From Luteimonas sp. JM171 (GTDB lineage: Bacteria; Pseudomonadota; Gammaproteobacteria; Xanthomonadales; Xanthomonadaceae), in NCBI RefSeq assembly GCF_001717465.1, contig NZ_CP017074.1, positions 231,846 to 295,845 on the forward strand: a stretch of 64,000 nt of DNA, given 5' to 3'. The position numbers were made by a program, and so were the translations under genes. The notes beneath the pieces are model-generated. The model searched no databases and was not told where the DNA came from. It worked only from the letters and a program-made list of their open reading frames with translations. Shown one piece after another: positions 28,100-35,496 of the stretch. Numbering within the stretch: the first letter of the stretch is position 1; each line of letters starts with the position of its first letter.

Positions 28100-29371
28100 T
28101 CAGCGGGAGAAGCGGATCTCGGCCACCGTCCCCTCCCCCGCGGCACTGTCGAGCGTCACCGGCCAGCCGAACCGCTCGCCCAGCCGTCGCACGATCGACA
28201 GGCCCATGCCCTTGCCACCGCTGCGGAACTGGTCGGCGCGGTAGAACGGGTCGAACACCCGCTGCAAGGTGCCCGGGGACATTCCGATGCCGGTATCGCG
28301 CACCGTCACCCGGTCCTCGCCCACCTCCACCTCGATCAGCCCTTCCTCGGTGAACACGCAGGCGTTGCTGAGCAGGTTGCCCACCATCACCCCCAGCACC
28401 CGCGGGGGCGCCGAGATCACCGGATCCGCGTCCCCGGTGATGCGCAGCTCCACCGGCTTGCCTGCCAGCAGCGGCTGGGCCCGCTCGACCTCCTCGCCGA
28501 TCACCTCCCGGACCCGGAACTCCTCGCCCTGCGGCTGCACGTCGGCATCGCGGGCCAGGATCAGGAAGGCGTCGATCACCGCCTCCATGTCCCGGCCTGC
28601 GGCCTGGATGCGCTGCAGCGACCGGCGCGAGCGCTCGGGCGTATCGGGATCGGCCAGCAGCATGTCGCTGGCCACGCGGATCACCGTCAACGGCGTACGC
28701 AGCTCGTGGCTGGCATCGCGGGTGAAATCGCGCTCGCGCTGCACCAGCGCGCGCACCCGCGTCGACAGGTCGCGCAGCGCACCGCTGAGCTGGCGCACCT
28801 CGCTGCCCACATCGCCAGGACTGCGCTGGGGGTCGAGCGGCTCGGCGTCCGGGTCCTCCACGTTCCAGCCCTGCACCTTGCCCGCCAGCCAGGTCACCGG
28901 CATCACCAGCCGGCGCGTGGCCCGGTAGGTGAGCCAGCTGAGCAGCAGCAGTCCCAGCATCCCGCCGGTGGCGAACATCGCCGCGGCCGTCCACACCACC
29001 TGCTTGGCGTACGAGAACGTCATGTCCACGTACACCGAGCCCTGGGGGCGGGTTTCGACCCGCACGTGGCGGTCGAAGCGGTCCACCGCGTGGGAGCCGG
29101 GCGGACGGCGCAACTCCGGGGGCACCGAATCGATCGCCGCGCCCGCCGGCACGTAGTGGATCCGCACCTCGCCAGTCTGCGCCGGCACGTGATCGGGGTT
29201 GAGTTCCAGGCTCGCCCACACTCCCTCGGTATGCGCCCGCAGCCGCGCATCGATCAACGCCTGCAGCATCACCGCCGAGCCGATGGAAACGGCGATCGCC
29301 AGCACAAGGCTGGCAACCACCGCCTGCACGATGAACCGCCGGCGCAGCCTGCTGGGCAGGGCATGGGGCAT
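28100..29371 (-). CDS. Sensor histidine kinase of the efflux operon
   Basis: 423 residues. Two transmembrane helices (about 14-36 and 126-148) flank a periplasmic sensor region of about 90 residues. A HAMP-like stretch (about 150-205) follows, then the HisKA H-box ASHELRTPL with phosphorylatable His at about 222. The HATPase domain has N-box NLLSNAC (about 331-337), DTGIGM (about 359-364) and GKGMGLSIV (about 386-394). The N-box Glu/His that usually precede the Asn are less typical, but the ATP lid looks functional. It lies between its response regulator (19-base gap) and the adaptor gene (63-base gap), so it most likely controls this pump. Confidence 0.93.
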   Translation of the reverse strand: MPHALPSRLRRRFIVQAVVASLVLAIAVSIGSAVMLQALIDARLRAHTEGVWASLELNPDHVPAQTGEVRIHYVPAGAAIDSVPPELRRPPGSHAVDRFDRHVRVETRPQGSVYVDMTFSYAKQVVWTAAAMFATGGMLGLLLLSWLTYRATRRLVMPVTWLAGKVQGWNVEDPDAEPLDPQRSPGDVGSEVRQLSGALRDLSTRVRALVQRERDFTRDASHELRTPLTVIRVASDMLLADPDTPERSRRSLQRIQAAGRDMEAVIDAFLILARDADVQPQGEEFRVREVIGEEVERAQPLLAGKPVELRITGDADPVISAPPRVLGVMVGNLLSNACVFTEEGLIEVEVGEDRVTVRDTGIGMSPGTLQRVFDPFYRADQFRSGGKGMGLSIVRRLGERFGWPVTLDSAAGEGTVAEIRFSR

Positions 29372-29390
29372 TCGCTGACGCCTCGCCGGC

Positions 29391-30104
29391 TCAGGCCGGC
29401 GACTGCTCGATGTCCGCGATCCGGTAGCCTGCGCTCTGGACCGTATGCAACAACGGCCGGTCGAACGGCTTGTCGATGGTCTTGCGCAGGTTGTACAGGT
29501 GGCTGCGCAGCGTGTCCGAATCCGGCAGGCTGTTGCCCCAGATCTCGCGCTCGATCTCCTGCCGGCTCACCACCCGCGGCGACTCGCGCATGAGGATGGT
29601 CAGCAGCTTGAGCCCGATCGGGGAAAGCTGCAGTTCCTGCCCCGCGCGCGTGGCCCGCAGGCTGGCGGGATCGAGCACCAGGTCCGCCACCTTCAGCACC
29701 TCCGATCCCACCTGCCGGCGCTCGCGGCGGATCAGCGCGCGCAGTCGCGCCTCCAGCTCCTGGATCGCGAACGGCTTGGTCAGGTAATCATCCGCGCCCG
29801 ACTCCAGCCCGGTGAGCTTTTCGTCCAGGGTGTCCCGGGCCGTGAGCATCAGCACCGGCGTCGACTTGCGGGCCTCTTCGCGCAGCCGGCGGCACACCTC
29901 GATCCCATCCAGGCGCGGCAGCATCAGGTCCAGCACGATCACGTCGTAGGTGTTCTCCGAGGCCAGCCGGTAACCATCCAGCCCGTCGGCCGCATAATCC
30001 ACCTCGAAACCCCGGCCTTCCAGGTACTCACCCACCATTTCCGAAATATTGCGGTTGTCTTCAACGATCAGGATCAATCCGCCCGGTTCCTGGGTTCCGC
30101 GCAT
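29391..30104 (-). CDS. OmpR/PhoB-family response regulator
   Basis: 237 residues. Receiver domain at about 10-122 with acidic pair Glu15/Asp16, phosphoacceptor Asp59 in VIVLDLMLP, Thr in LTARDT and Lys in DYLTKPFA. The winged-helix DNA-binding domain (about 140-230) has the typical VVSRQEIEREIWG and SHLYNLRKTIDKP recognition region. It is the first gene of the five-gene unit (regulator, kinase, adaptor, ATPase, permease), which would make the pump autoregulated by the two-component pair. Its 164-base upstream gap holds a GGAGCC/GGCTCC hairpin (30137-30151) but no clear repeat of binding sites. Confidence 0.94.
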   Translation of the reverse strand: MRGTQEPGGLILIVEDNRNISEMVGEYLEGRGFEVDYAADGLDGYRLASENTYDVIVLDLMLPRLDGIEVCRRLREEARKSTPVLMLTARDTLDEKLTGLESGADDYLTKPFAIQELEARLRALIRRERRQVGSEVLKVADLVLDPASLRATRAGQELQLSPIGLKLLTILMRESPRVVSRQEIEREIWGNSLPDSDTLRSHLYNLRKTIDKPFDRPLLHTVQSAGYRIADIEQSPA

Positions 30105-30268
30105 AAAGCGACTCCAATGGTTGCTATGGGAATGGGGGAGCCAGCGGCTCCTTCAGCTTTGTGAAACATGCCGGTCCCCGGGTGCACACGCCGTGAAGAT
30201 GCGCGCTCCCTGTGATCTCCGTGCGCGCCCGCCGCGGCCAGCGGGCCCTGCCATCCCCGGGCGGACGC

Positions 30269-30571
30269 TCAGAACCGGATCTTTCCGGTCAGGATGTCCT
30301 TGAACATCACCCAATCGCCCATCAGCGAGTACACCGGATGCCGGAACGTGGCCGGCCGGTTCTTCTCGAAGAAAAAGTGCCCCACCCAGGCAAACCCGTA
30401 GCCGCAAACCAGTGCGGCCAGGAGCCACCAGGGATTGCGATCGACGATGGCCAGCGCCACCAGCACCAGGACTCCGCAGCTGCCGGCGAAGTGCAGCCGC
30501 CGCGACGTGCGGTTGGCATGCTCGCCGAGATAGAACGGATAGAACTCGCGGAAGCTGGAAAAACGGCGCAT
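30269..30571 (-). CDS. DUF962 (Mpo1-like) membrane protein
   Basis: 100 residues from ATG 30571, which overlaps the mazG stop (ATGA); the codon before it is a GTG that could add one residue. Two hydrophobic segments (about 28-44 and 47-65) separate an N-terminal FREFYPFYLGEH and a C-terminal GHFFFEKNRPATFRHPVYSLMGDWVMF. The His and Asp residues in these stretches are conserved in the DUF962 family. The yeast member Mpo1 is an iron-dependent dioxygenase acting on 2-hydroxy fatty acids; whether bacterial members share this is not established here. Last gene of the nudE-cysQ-mazG operon. Confidence 0.85.
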   Translation of the reverse strand: MRRFSSFREFYPFYLGEHANRTSRRLHFAGSCGVLVLVALAIVDRNPWWLLAALVCGYGFAWVGHFFFEKNRPATFRHPVYSLMGDWVMFKDILTGKIRF

Positions 30572-31401
30572 CACCCCCCTCCTTCCTGCTCCTTCACGCG
30601 CCGCCAGTATGCCTCAAGCGCGTCCAGTGGAAGCTCGGGCAGCGCCGTTCCCTCCGCGCCGGCCAGCGCCTCCATTGCCCGGAACCGGCGCTCGAACTTC
30701 AGGTTGGCCCGCCGCAGGGCGGAGCCGACGTCAACCTGCGCGTGGCGCGCAAGGTTCGCCGCGACGAACAGGAGGTCGCCGATCTCCTCTTCCAGGCGCG
30801 CGCGGGCGGCTGCATCGCCGGGATCGTCGGCCACCGCCTCCAGCTCGGCCTGCACCTCCCCGATCTCCTCTTGCAGCTTCTCGATCACCGGCGCCGGCCC
30901 GGGCCAGTCAAAGCCGCTGCGCGCCGCGCGCTGCTGCAGCTTCACCGCCCGCATCCATTCCGGCATCCCGCGCGAAATCCCGGCCAGCGCGGAGGCGTCG
31001 GTTTCGCCGCGGGCCTCGCGCTCGCGCCGCTTGTGCTCCTCCCACTGTCGGGTCTGCGCTGCCGCATCCGCGACTTCAGCCCCGCCGAACACGTGCGGGT
31101 GCCGCCCGACCATCTTGTCGCTGATGGCCTCCACCACGTCCGCGAATGCGAAATGGCCGGCCTCCTGCGCCATCCGGGAATGGAACACCACCTGCAGCAG
31201 CAGGTCGCCGAGCTCCTCGCGCAGATCGTCCATGTCGCCACGGTCGATCGCATCGGCCACCTCATAGGCCTCCTCGACCGTGTAGGGCGCAATGCTGGCG
31301 AAATCCTGTTCCAGATCCCACGGGCAGCCGTGATCGGGGTCGCGCAGGCGGGCCATGATGTCGATCAGCCTGCGGATGTCGCCGTGGCCGGCACTGCTCA
31401 T
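30571..31401 (-). CDS. mazG: Nucleoside triphosphate pyrophosphohydrolase MazG
   Basis: 276 residues (E. coli 263). Two tandem MazG helical-bundle domains. The first (about 30-100) has EEAYEVADAI and the EELGDLLLQVVFH metal-binding ExxE pattern. The second (about 165-235) has EKLQEEIGEVQAEL and EEEIGDLLFVAANLARH. It hydrolyses NTPs and dNTPs to monophosphates and pyrophosphate, cleaning damaged nucleotides and lowering ppGpp precursors in E. coli. It lies 9 bases downstream of cysQ. A toxin-antitoxin link is not suggested by the neighbours. Confidence 0.96.
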   Translation of the reverse strand: MSSAGHGDIRRLIDIMARLRDPDHGCPWDLEQDFASIAPYTVEEAYEVADAIDRGDMDDLREELGDLLLQVVFHSRMAQEAGHFAFADVVEAISDKMVGRHPHVFGGAEVADAAAQTRQWEEHKRREREARGETDASALAGISRGMPEWMRAVKLQQRAARSGFDWPGPAPVIEKLQEEIGEVQAELEAVADDPGDAAARARLEEEIGDLLFVAANLARHAQVDVGSALRRANLKFERRFRAMEALAGAEGTALPELPLDALEAYWRRVKEQEGGG

Positions 31402-31410
31402 GGAAGCTCC

Positions 31411-32226
31411 TTATCGCGCCCCGCCGGGGTCGAGCCAGTCGCCCCAGGGCAGCGACGGATCGCCCAGGGCGATGAAGTCGCCGTTGAGGAGGGTCTGGCG
31501 CTGGTTGTAGCGGAACGGCCGGCCCCGGGGATCCACCAGGATCCCCCCGGCCCCCTCCAGGATCGCCTGGCCCGCCGCCGTGTCCCACTCGCTGGTCGGT
31601 CCGAACCGCGGATACACATCCAGCCGCCCTTCCGCCAGCCAGCAGAATTTCAGCGAAGACCCGAGGGCCACCGGATCGACCGGGCCCAGGCGCCCGATCA
31701 GGGCCTGGGTCCGCGCGTCACGGTGCGAGCGGCTCGCGGCCACCCGGAGCGGGGCGCCGGGGTCACCGCGCCCGGCACGCAGCGCGCGCTCGCTGCCTCC
31801 CTCGCGCATCCACGCCCCGTGCCCCGGGCCGCCGAACCAGAGGGTGGCGGTGACCGGCTGCTGGATCACCCCGAAGGTCGCCACCCCGTCCTCGATCAGG
31901 GCGATGTTGACGCTGAATTCGCCATTGCGCTTGATGAACTCGCGGGTGCCATCGAGCGGGTCCACCAACCAAAGCCGCGTCCAACGCAGGCGTTCCGCGG
32001 CTTCGACGTCGTCCGCGCACTCCTCCGACAGCACGGGCACATCCGGCGTCAGCGCCCGCAACCCGTCGACGATGACATGGTGGGCAGCCATGTCCGCGGA
32101 CGTGACCGGCGACGCATCCTCCTTGCGCTCGACCTCGAACGCCCCCGCGTACACCTCCAGGATGGCTGCCGCGGCCTGGCGCGCGACATCAATCACGCCT
32201 TCCCGGACGACATCACTGACCGGCAT
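31411..32226 (-). CDS. cysQ: 3'(2'),5'-bisphosphate nucleotidase CysQ
   Basis: 271 residues. Inositol-monophosphatase-fold phosphatase that removes the 3' phosphate from PAP, the by-product of sulfate assimilation. Metal motifs are intact: the SEE in PVLSEECAD (about 64-72), DPLDGTREF (about 88-96) and WDTAAGQAIL near 214-223. The start overlaps the nudE coding end by 14 bases. Sits in a run of nucleotide-processing enzymes (nudE, cysQ, mazG). Confidence 0.95.
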   Translation of the reverse strand: MPVSDVVREGVIDVARQAAAAILEVYAGAFEVERKEDASPVTSADMAAHHVIVDGLRALTPDVPVLSEECADDVEAAERLRWTRLWLVDPLDGTREFIKRNGEFSVNIALIEDGVATFGVIQQPVTATLWFGGPGHGAWMREGGSERALRAGRGDPGAPLRVAASRSHRDARTQALIGRLGPVDPVALGSSLKFCWLAEGRLDVYPRFGPTSEWDTAAGQAILEGAGGILVDPRGRPFRYNQRQTLLNGDFIALGDPSLPWGDWLDPGGAR

Positions 32227-32767
32227 GGTGGCGCAGGTATTCGCGGACGATGAACAGCGCGGCGATCGAGCGGCCTTCGGAGAAGTCCTCGCGCAGGATC
32301 AGTTCGTGGAGCGCATCCAGCTTCCAGGGCACGACCTCAAGCTCCTCGGGCTCGTCGCCCGGGAGCCGTTCGGGATACAAGTCGCGTGCCAGCACCAGGT
32401 GCGTCCGATGGCTCATGTAGGTGGGTGCCAGGGTGAGCTGGCGCAGCACCTGGACGTCGCGCGCGCCGTACCCGGCCTCTTCCTTGAGTTCGCGATCGGC
32501 CGCCTGCTCGGGCGTCTCGCCCGCGTCGATCCGGCCCTTGACCAGGCCCAGCTCGTAGCGGTGCAGGCCGGCAGCGTATTCGCGCACCAGCAGCACCGTA
32601 TCGTCATCAAGCATGGGCACCACCGCCACCGCGCCGTGGCCGCGGCCGTGGACACGCTCATAAAGGCGGCGCTCCCCGTTGCTGAACTCCAGGTCCAGCT
32701 TTTCCATGCGGTACGGGCCCGCCTCGTACTCGCTGACGGAGTGGACGATCGGGAGGCGGCGGCTCAT
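32213..32767 (-). CDS. nudE: ADP compounds hydrolase NudE (Nudix)
   Basis: 184 residues, same size as E. coli NudE (186). The Nudix box is complete: GRIDAGETPEQAADRELKEEAGY, at about residues 77-99, with the RELKEE metal-binding core. Hydrolyses Ap3A, ADP-ribose and NADH to monophosphates. It is the first gene of the nudE-cysQ-mazG-DUF962 run and diverges from bioA across 50 bases. Confidence 0.92.
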   Translation of the reverse strand: MSRRLPIVHSVSEYEAGPYRMEKLDLEFSNGERRLYERVHGRGHGAVAVVPMLDDDTVLLVREYAAGLHRYELGLVKGRIDAGETPEQAADRELKEEAGYGARDVQVLRQLTLAPTYMSHRTHLVLARDLYPERLPGDEPEELEVVPWKLDALHELILREDFSEGRSIAALFIVREYLRHHAGQ

Positions 32768-32805
32768 CGGCTTGGGCCGGCCCCCGCCAGCGCCGGAGCG
32801 CGGGC

Positions 32806-32811
32806 GATAAT
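32806..32811 (+). promoter_or_regulatory. Candidate -10 element for a leaderless bioA transcript
   Basis: GATAAT, one change from the TATAAT consensus, ends exactly six bases before the bioA ATG. Transcription would therefore start at the initiation codon. The GGTGGA between hexamer and ATG is too close to serve as a ribosome binding site. No clear -35 is seen. Confidence 0.4.
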
Positions 32812-32817
32812 GGTGGA

Positions 32818-34215
32818 ATGGACAAGACGAATCACGATCAGGCCATTCTAGCCGAGGCCGAACGCTGGCGATCGCGCGATCTGGACGTGCTCTGGCACCC
32901 CTGTACCCAGATGCGCGAGCACCCCGACACCCTGCCGCTGCTGCCGGTGGCCAGCGGCGACGGCGCCTGGCTGGTGGGCCCGGACGGCCGCCGCACCCTG
33001 GACGCGGTCTCCAGCTGGTGGGTCAACATCTTCGGCCACGCCGAGCCCCGCATCGCCGATGCCATCGGCCGCCAGGCGCGCACCCTGGAGCACGTGATCC
33101 TGGCCGGCTGCTCGCACCTGCCGGCGGTGGAACTGGCCGAGCGCCTGCTCGCCATTGCCCCGCGCCAGCCCGGCCGCGACCCGCTGGCCAAGGTGTTCTA
33201 CGCCGACAACGGCTCGGCGGGCGTGGAGGTGGCGCTGAAGATGGCGTTCCAGTGGTTCCGCAACCGCGGCGACGAGCCGCGGCGGACCAAGTTCGTGGCG
33301 CTGGAGAACGGCTACCACGGCGAGACCATCGGCGCACTGTCGGTGGGCGACATCCCGCTGTACCGGCGCGTGTACGCGCCGCTGCTGGTGGAGGCGCTGT
33401 TCGCGCCCACGCCAGATGCCTACACGGCCGCGCCCGGCCAGGATGCCGAGGCCCGCGCCGAGGAAGCTGCCGACGCGCTTGCGCGGCTGTTCGACGAGCA
33501 TCCCGGCGAGATCTGCGCGCTGGTGCTGGAGCCGCTGGTGCAGTGCGCCGGCGGCATGCGCATGTATCACCCGGTCTATCTCAAGCGCGCGCGTGAACTG
33601 TGCGACGTCCACGGCGCGTTTTTGATCGCCGACGAGATCGCGGTGGGCTTCGGCCGCACCGGCACCATGTTCGCTTGCGAGCAGGCCGGCATCCAGCCGG
33701 ACCTGATGTGCCTGTCCAAGGGCCTGACCGGCGGGTTCCTGCCGCTGGCGGCGGTGCTGGCGACGCAGTCGATCTATGACGGATTCCTGGACGAGTCGCG
33801 TGAACGGGCGTTCCTGCACTCGCACAGCTACACCGGCAACCCGCTGGCGTGCGCCGCCGCGCTGGCGACGCTGGACATCTTCGAATCCGACGACGTGCTG
33901 GCCCGCAACCGCGACCGGGCCCGGCAGATGGCAGCGCTCGTGGCCCCGTTTGCCGACCATCCCCACGTGGCGGACGTGCGCCAGACCGGCATGGTCGTGG
34001 CCATCGAACTGGCCCGGGATGGCAACCGCGATACGCCGTTCGATCCGGCCCGGCGCATCGGCCTGCGCGCCTACCGCGCGGCGGTGGAGCGCGGCGTGCT
34101 GCTGCGCCCCCTGGGCGACGTGCTGTACTGGATGCCGCCCTACTGCATCACGCCGGCGGAGCTCCAGCTGCTGGCCGAAGTCACCCGGGCGGCCATCGAC
34201 GAGGCCACGGCATGA
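32818..34215 (+). CDS. bioA: Adenosylmethionine-8-amino-7-oxononanoate aminotransferase
   Basis: 465 residues (E. coli 429). PLP enzyme of biotin synthesis that converts KAPA to DAPA using S-adenosylmethionine as amino donor. WHPCTQM (about 26-32) and the SWWVNIFGHAEP block (about 66-77) are BioA markers. NGSAGVEVALKMA is the PLP phosphate-binding region (about 137-149), IADEIAVGFGRTG (about 269-281) carries the ring-stacking Asp, and LSKGLTGG holds the Schiff-base Lys at about 301. No other bio gene is nearby; bioA next to rsmE is a known Xanthomonadales arrangement. The start has no usable Shine-Dalgarno. Confidence 0.95.
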   Translation: MDKTNHDQAILAEAERWRSRDLDVLWHPCTQMREHPDTLPLLPVASGDGAWLVGPDGRRTLDAVSSWWVNIFGHAEPRIADAIGRQARTLEHVILAGCSHLPAVELAERLLAIAPRQPGRDPLAKVFYADNGSAGVEVALKMAFQWFRNRGDEPRRTKFVALENGYHGETIGALSVGDIPLYRRVYAPLLVEALFAPTPDAYTAAPGQDAEARAEEAADALARLFDEHPGEICALVLEPLVQCAGGMRMYHPVYLKRARELCDVHGAFLIADEIAVGFGRTGTMFACEQAGIQPDLMCLSKGLTGGFLPLAAVLATQSIYDGFLDESRERAFLHSHSYTGNPLACAAALATLDIFESDDVLARNRDRARQMAALVAPFADHPHVADVRQTGMVVAIELARDGNRDTPFDPARRIGLRAYRAAVERGVLLRPLGDVLYWMPPYCITPAELQLLAEVTRAAIDEATA

Positions 34216-34249
34216 AGATGCGCCCCGCCCGACTGCACGGGAGGCAGCC

Positions 34250-34990
34250 ATGCGGATGAACCGGGTGTTCGTGGCACAGCCGCTCGCGCCAAGCGCGGGC
34301 GTGGAGCTGCCCGAGGATGCGGCCCAGCACCTGCTGCGGGTGCTGCGCCTGCGCGAGGGCGACGAGTGCGTGCTGTTCAACGGCGACGGGCACGACTACC
34401 CCGCGCGCATCACCGCTGCGGGCAAGCGGGGTGGCGAAGTCGAGATCCTGGCCCGCGAGCCGGTGGACAACGAATCGCCGCTCCACATCACCCTGGTGCA
34501 GGGGATCGCGCGCGGCGAGAAGATGGATTTGATCCTGCAGAAGGCAACCGAGCTGGGGGTGGCCAAGTTTGTTCCGGTCAGCAGCCAGCGCAGCGAGGTG
34601 AAGCTGGACGCGGCGCGCGCAGAAAAGCGCCTGATGCACTGGCGCAGCGTGGTGGTCTCGGCCTGCGGCCAGTGCGGGCGCGCCCGGGTGCCGGAAGTAC
34701 TGCCGCCGCAGCCTCTGGGGACCGCGCTCGAGGCGCTGGTGCTCGACGGGACGCGCCTGCTGCTTGATCCCTTCGCCCAGGCAACCGTAGCGACCCTGGA
34801 AGACAGCGGCGCGACCGGTTTCACCCTGGCCGTCGGCCCGGAAGGCGGCTGGTCACCAGCTGATCGCGCCGCGCTCCACGCAGCGGGATTCATCGGCATC
34901 CGGCTGGGACCCCGGGTGCTGCGCACGGAAACCGCGGGCCTCGCCGCGGTGGCCGCCCTGCAGGCGCGCTTCGGCGACCTGGCGAGCTGA
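34250..34990 (+). CDS. rsmE: 16S rRNA (uracil-1498 N3) methyltransferase RsmE
   Basis: 246 residues from ATG 34250, with a GGGAGG ribosome binding site about 5 bases upstream (a second Met lies two codons on). N-terminal PUA-like domain (about 1-75) for RNA binding, followed by a SPOUT-class knotted methyltransferase domain. QKATELGVAKFVPV (about 98-111) and the SAM knot LAVGPEGGWSPADRAAL (about 193-209) with LGPRVLRTETA near the end are family signatures. Modifies U1498 in the 16S rRNA. It follows bioA by 34 bases and is convergent with chpC. Confidence 0.95.
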   Translation: MRMNRVFVAQPLAPSAGVELPEDAAQHLLRVLRLREGDECVLFNGDGHDYPARITAAGKRGGEVEILAREPVDNESPLHITLVQGIARGEKMDLILQKATELGVAKFVPVSSQRSEVKLDAARAEKRLMHWRSVVVSACGQCGRARVPEVLPPQPLGTALEALVLDGTRLLLDPFAQATVATLEDSGATGFTLAVGPEGGWSPADRAALHAAGFIGIRLGPRVLRTETAGLAAVAALQARFGDLAS

Positions 34991-35002
34991 TCGGGGAGCC
35001 CG

Positions 35003-35021
35003 GCGCCGCCTCAGGCGGCGC
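35003..35021. terminator. GC-rich hairpin between convergent rsmE and chpC
   Basis: GCGCCGCC (35003-35010) and GGCGGCGC (35014-35021) form a perfect 8-bp stem with a TCA loop that is also the chpC stop codon. There is no T-run on either side, so it may act with Rho or as an RNA-stabilising 3' end. Confidence 0.4.
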
Positions 35022-35496
35022 TGGCCAGCGCATCCCCGATCGCGCCGGCCACGGCGTCCAGGTCCGGGATCAGCGCCTGGTCCTCGTTGAGGGTCACCCC
35101 GGCCAGCGCCACCGTGGGACGGTGCATATCCTGGTCGGCCGCCAGCGCCGAACGCGAGACCGTGACCAGGCGCGGGAATCCCTGCGTCAGCAGGGCGAAG
35201 TAAGGAAGCCGGGGATTGCCGTTGAGCGCCTTGAGTACCGCCACCTTGCTGCCCAGGTCGCCGGCTTCATGCAGCGCGGTCCCGGTCAACCGGGCCCAGG
35301 CCACCAGCGGGAGCTGCCAGCCACGCCAGCGGATGCTGCCCAGGATCCAGTCCGGCGCATTTTCGATCGGGTCCGGATCCGCGTAGGAAAGCACCTCCGA
35401 CACGGTGGCGTTGGGCAGCAGCAAGCGTCCGCCTTCGATCTGGATCAGCACGCCGCGGATCTCGCGGGAGGCATCGTCGGGAATATTCTCGCTCAC
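35011..35496 (-). CDS. chpC: CheW-like protein ChpC of the Pil-Chp system
   Basis: 161 residues. A single CheW-type SH3-like fold: VLIQIEGGRLLLPNATVSEVLSY (about 15-37) and GSIRWRGWQLPLVAWARLTG (about 53-72) are the recognisable beta strands. Coupling proteins link chemoreceptors to the histidine kinase; ChpC is an accessory CheW in the Pseudomonas cluster. The ATG overlaps the stop of the CheB-like gene (ATGA). It is the last gene of the cluster, convergent with rsmE. Assignment by fold plus position; sequence divergence from true CheW is large. Confidence 0.8.
   Translation of the reverse strand: MSENIPDDASREIRGVLIQIEGGRLLLPNATVSEVLSYADPDPIENAPDWILGSIRWRGWQLPLVAWARLTGTALHEAGDLGSKVAVLKALNGNPRLPYFALLTQGFPRLVTVSRSALAADQDMHRPTVALAGVTLNEDQALIPDLDAVAGAIGDALASAA

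Noticed and set aside
30137..30151. GGAGCC/GGCTCC hairpin as terminator between mazG operon and response regulator gene
   Set aside because: No T-run on either strand. It lies in the regulator's leader, not after the DUF962 stop, so kept only as a note.
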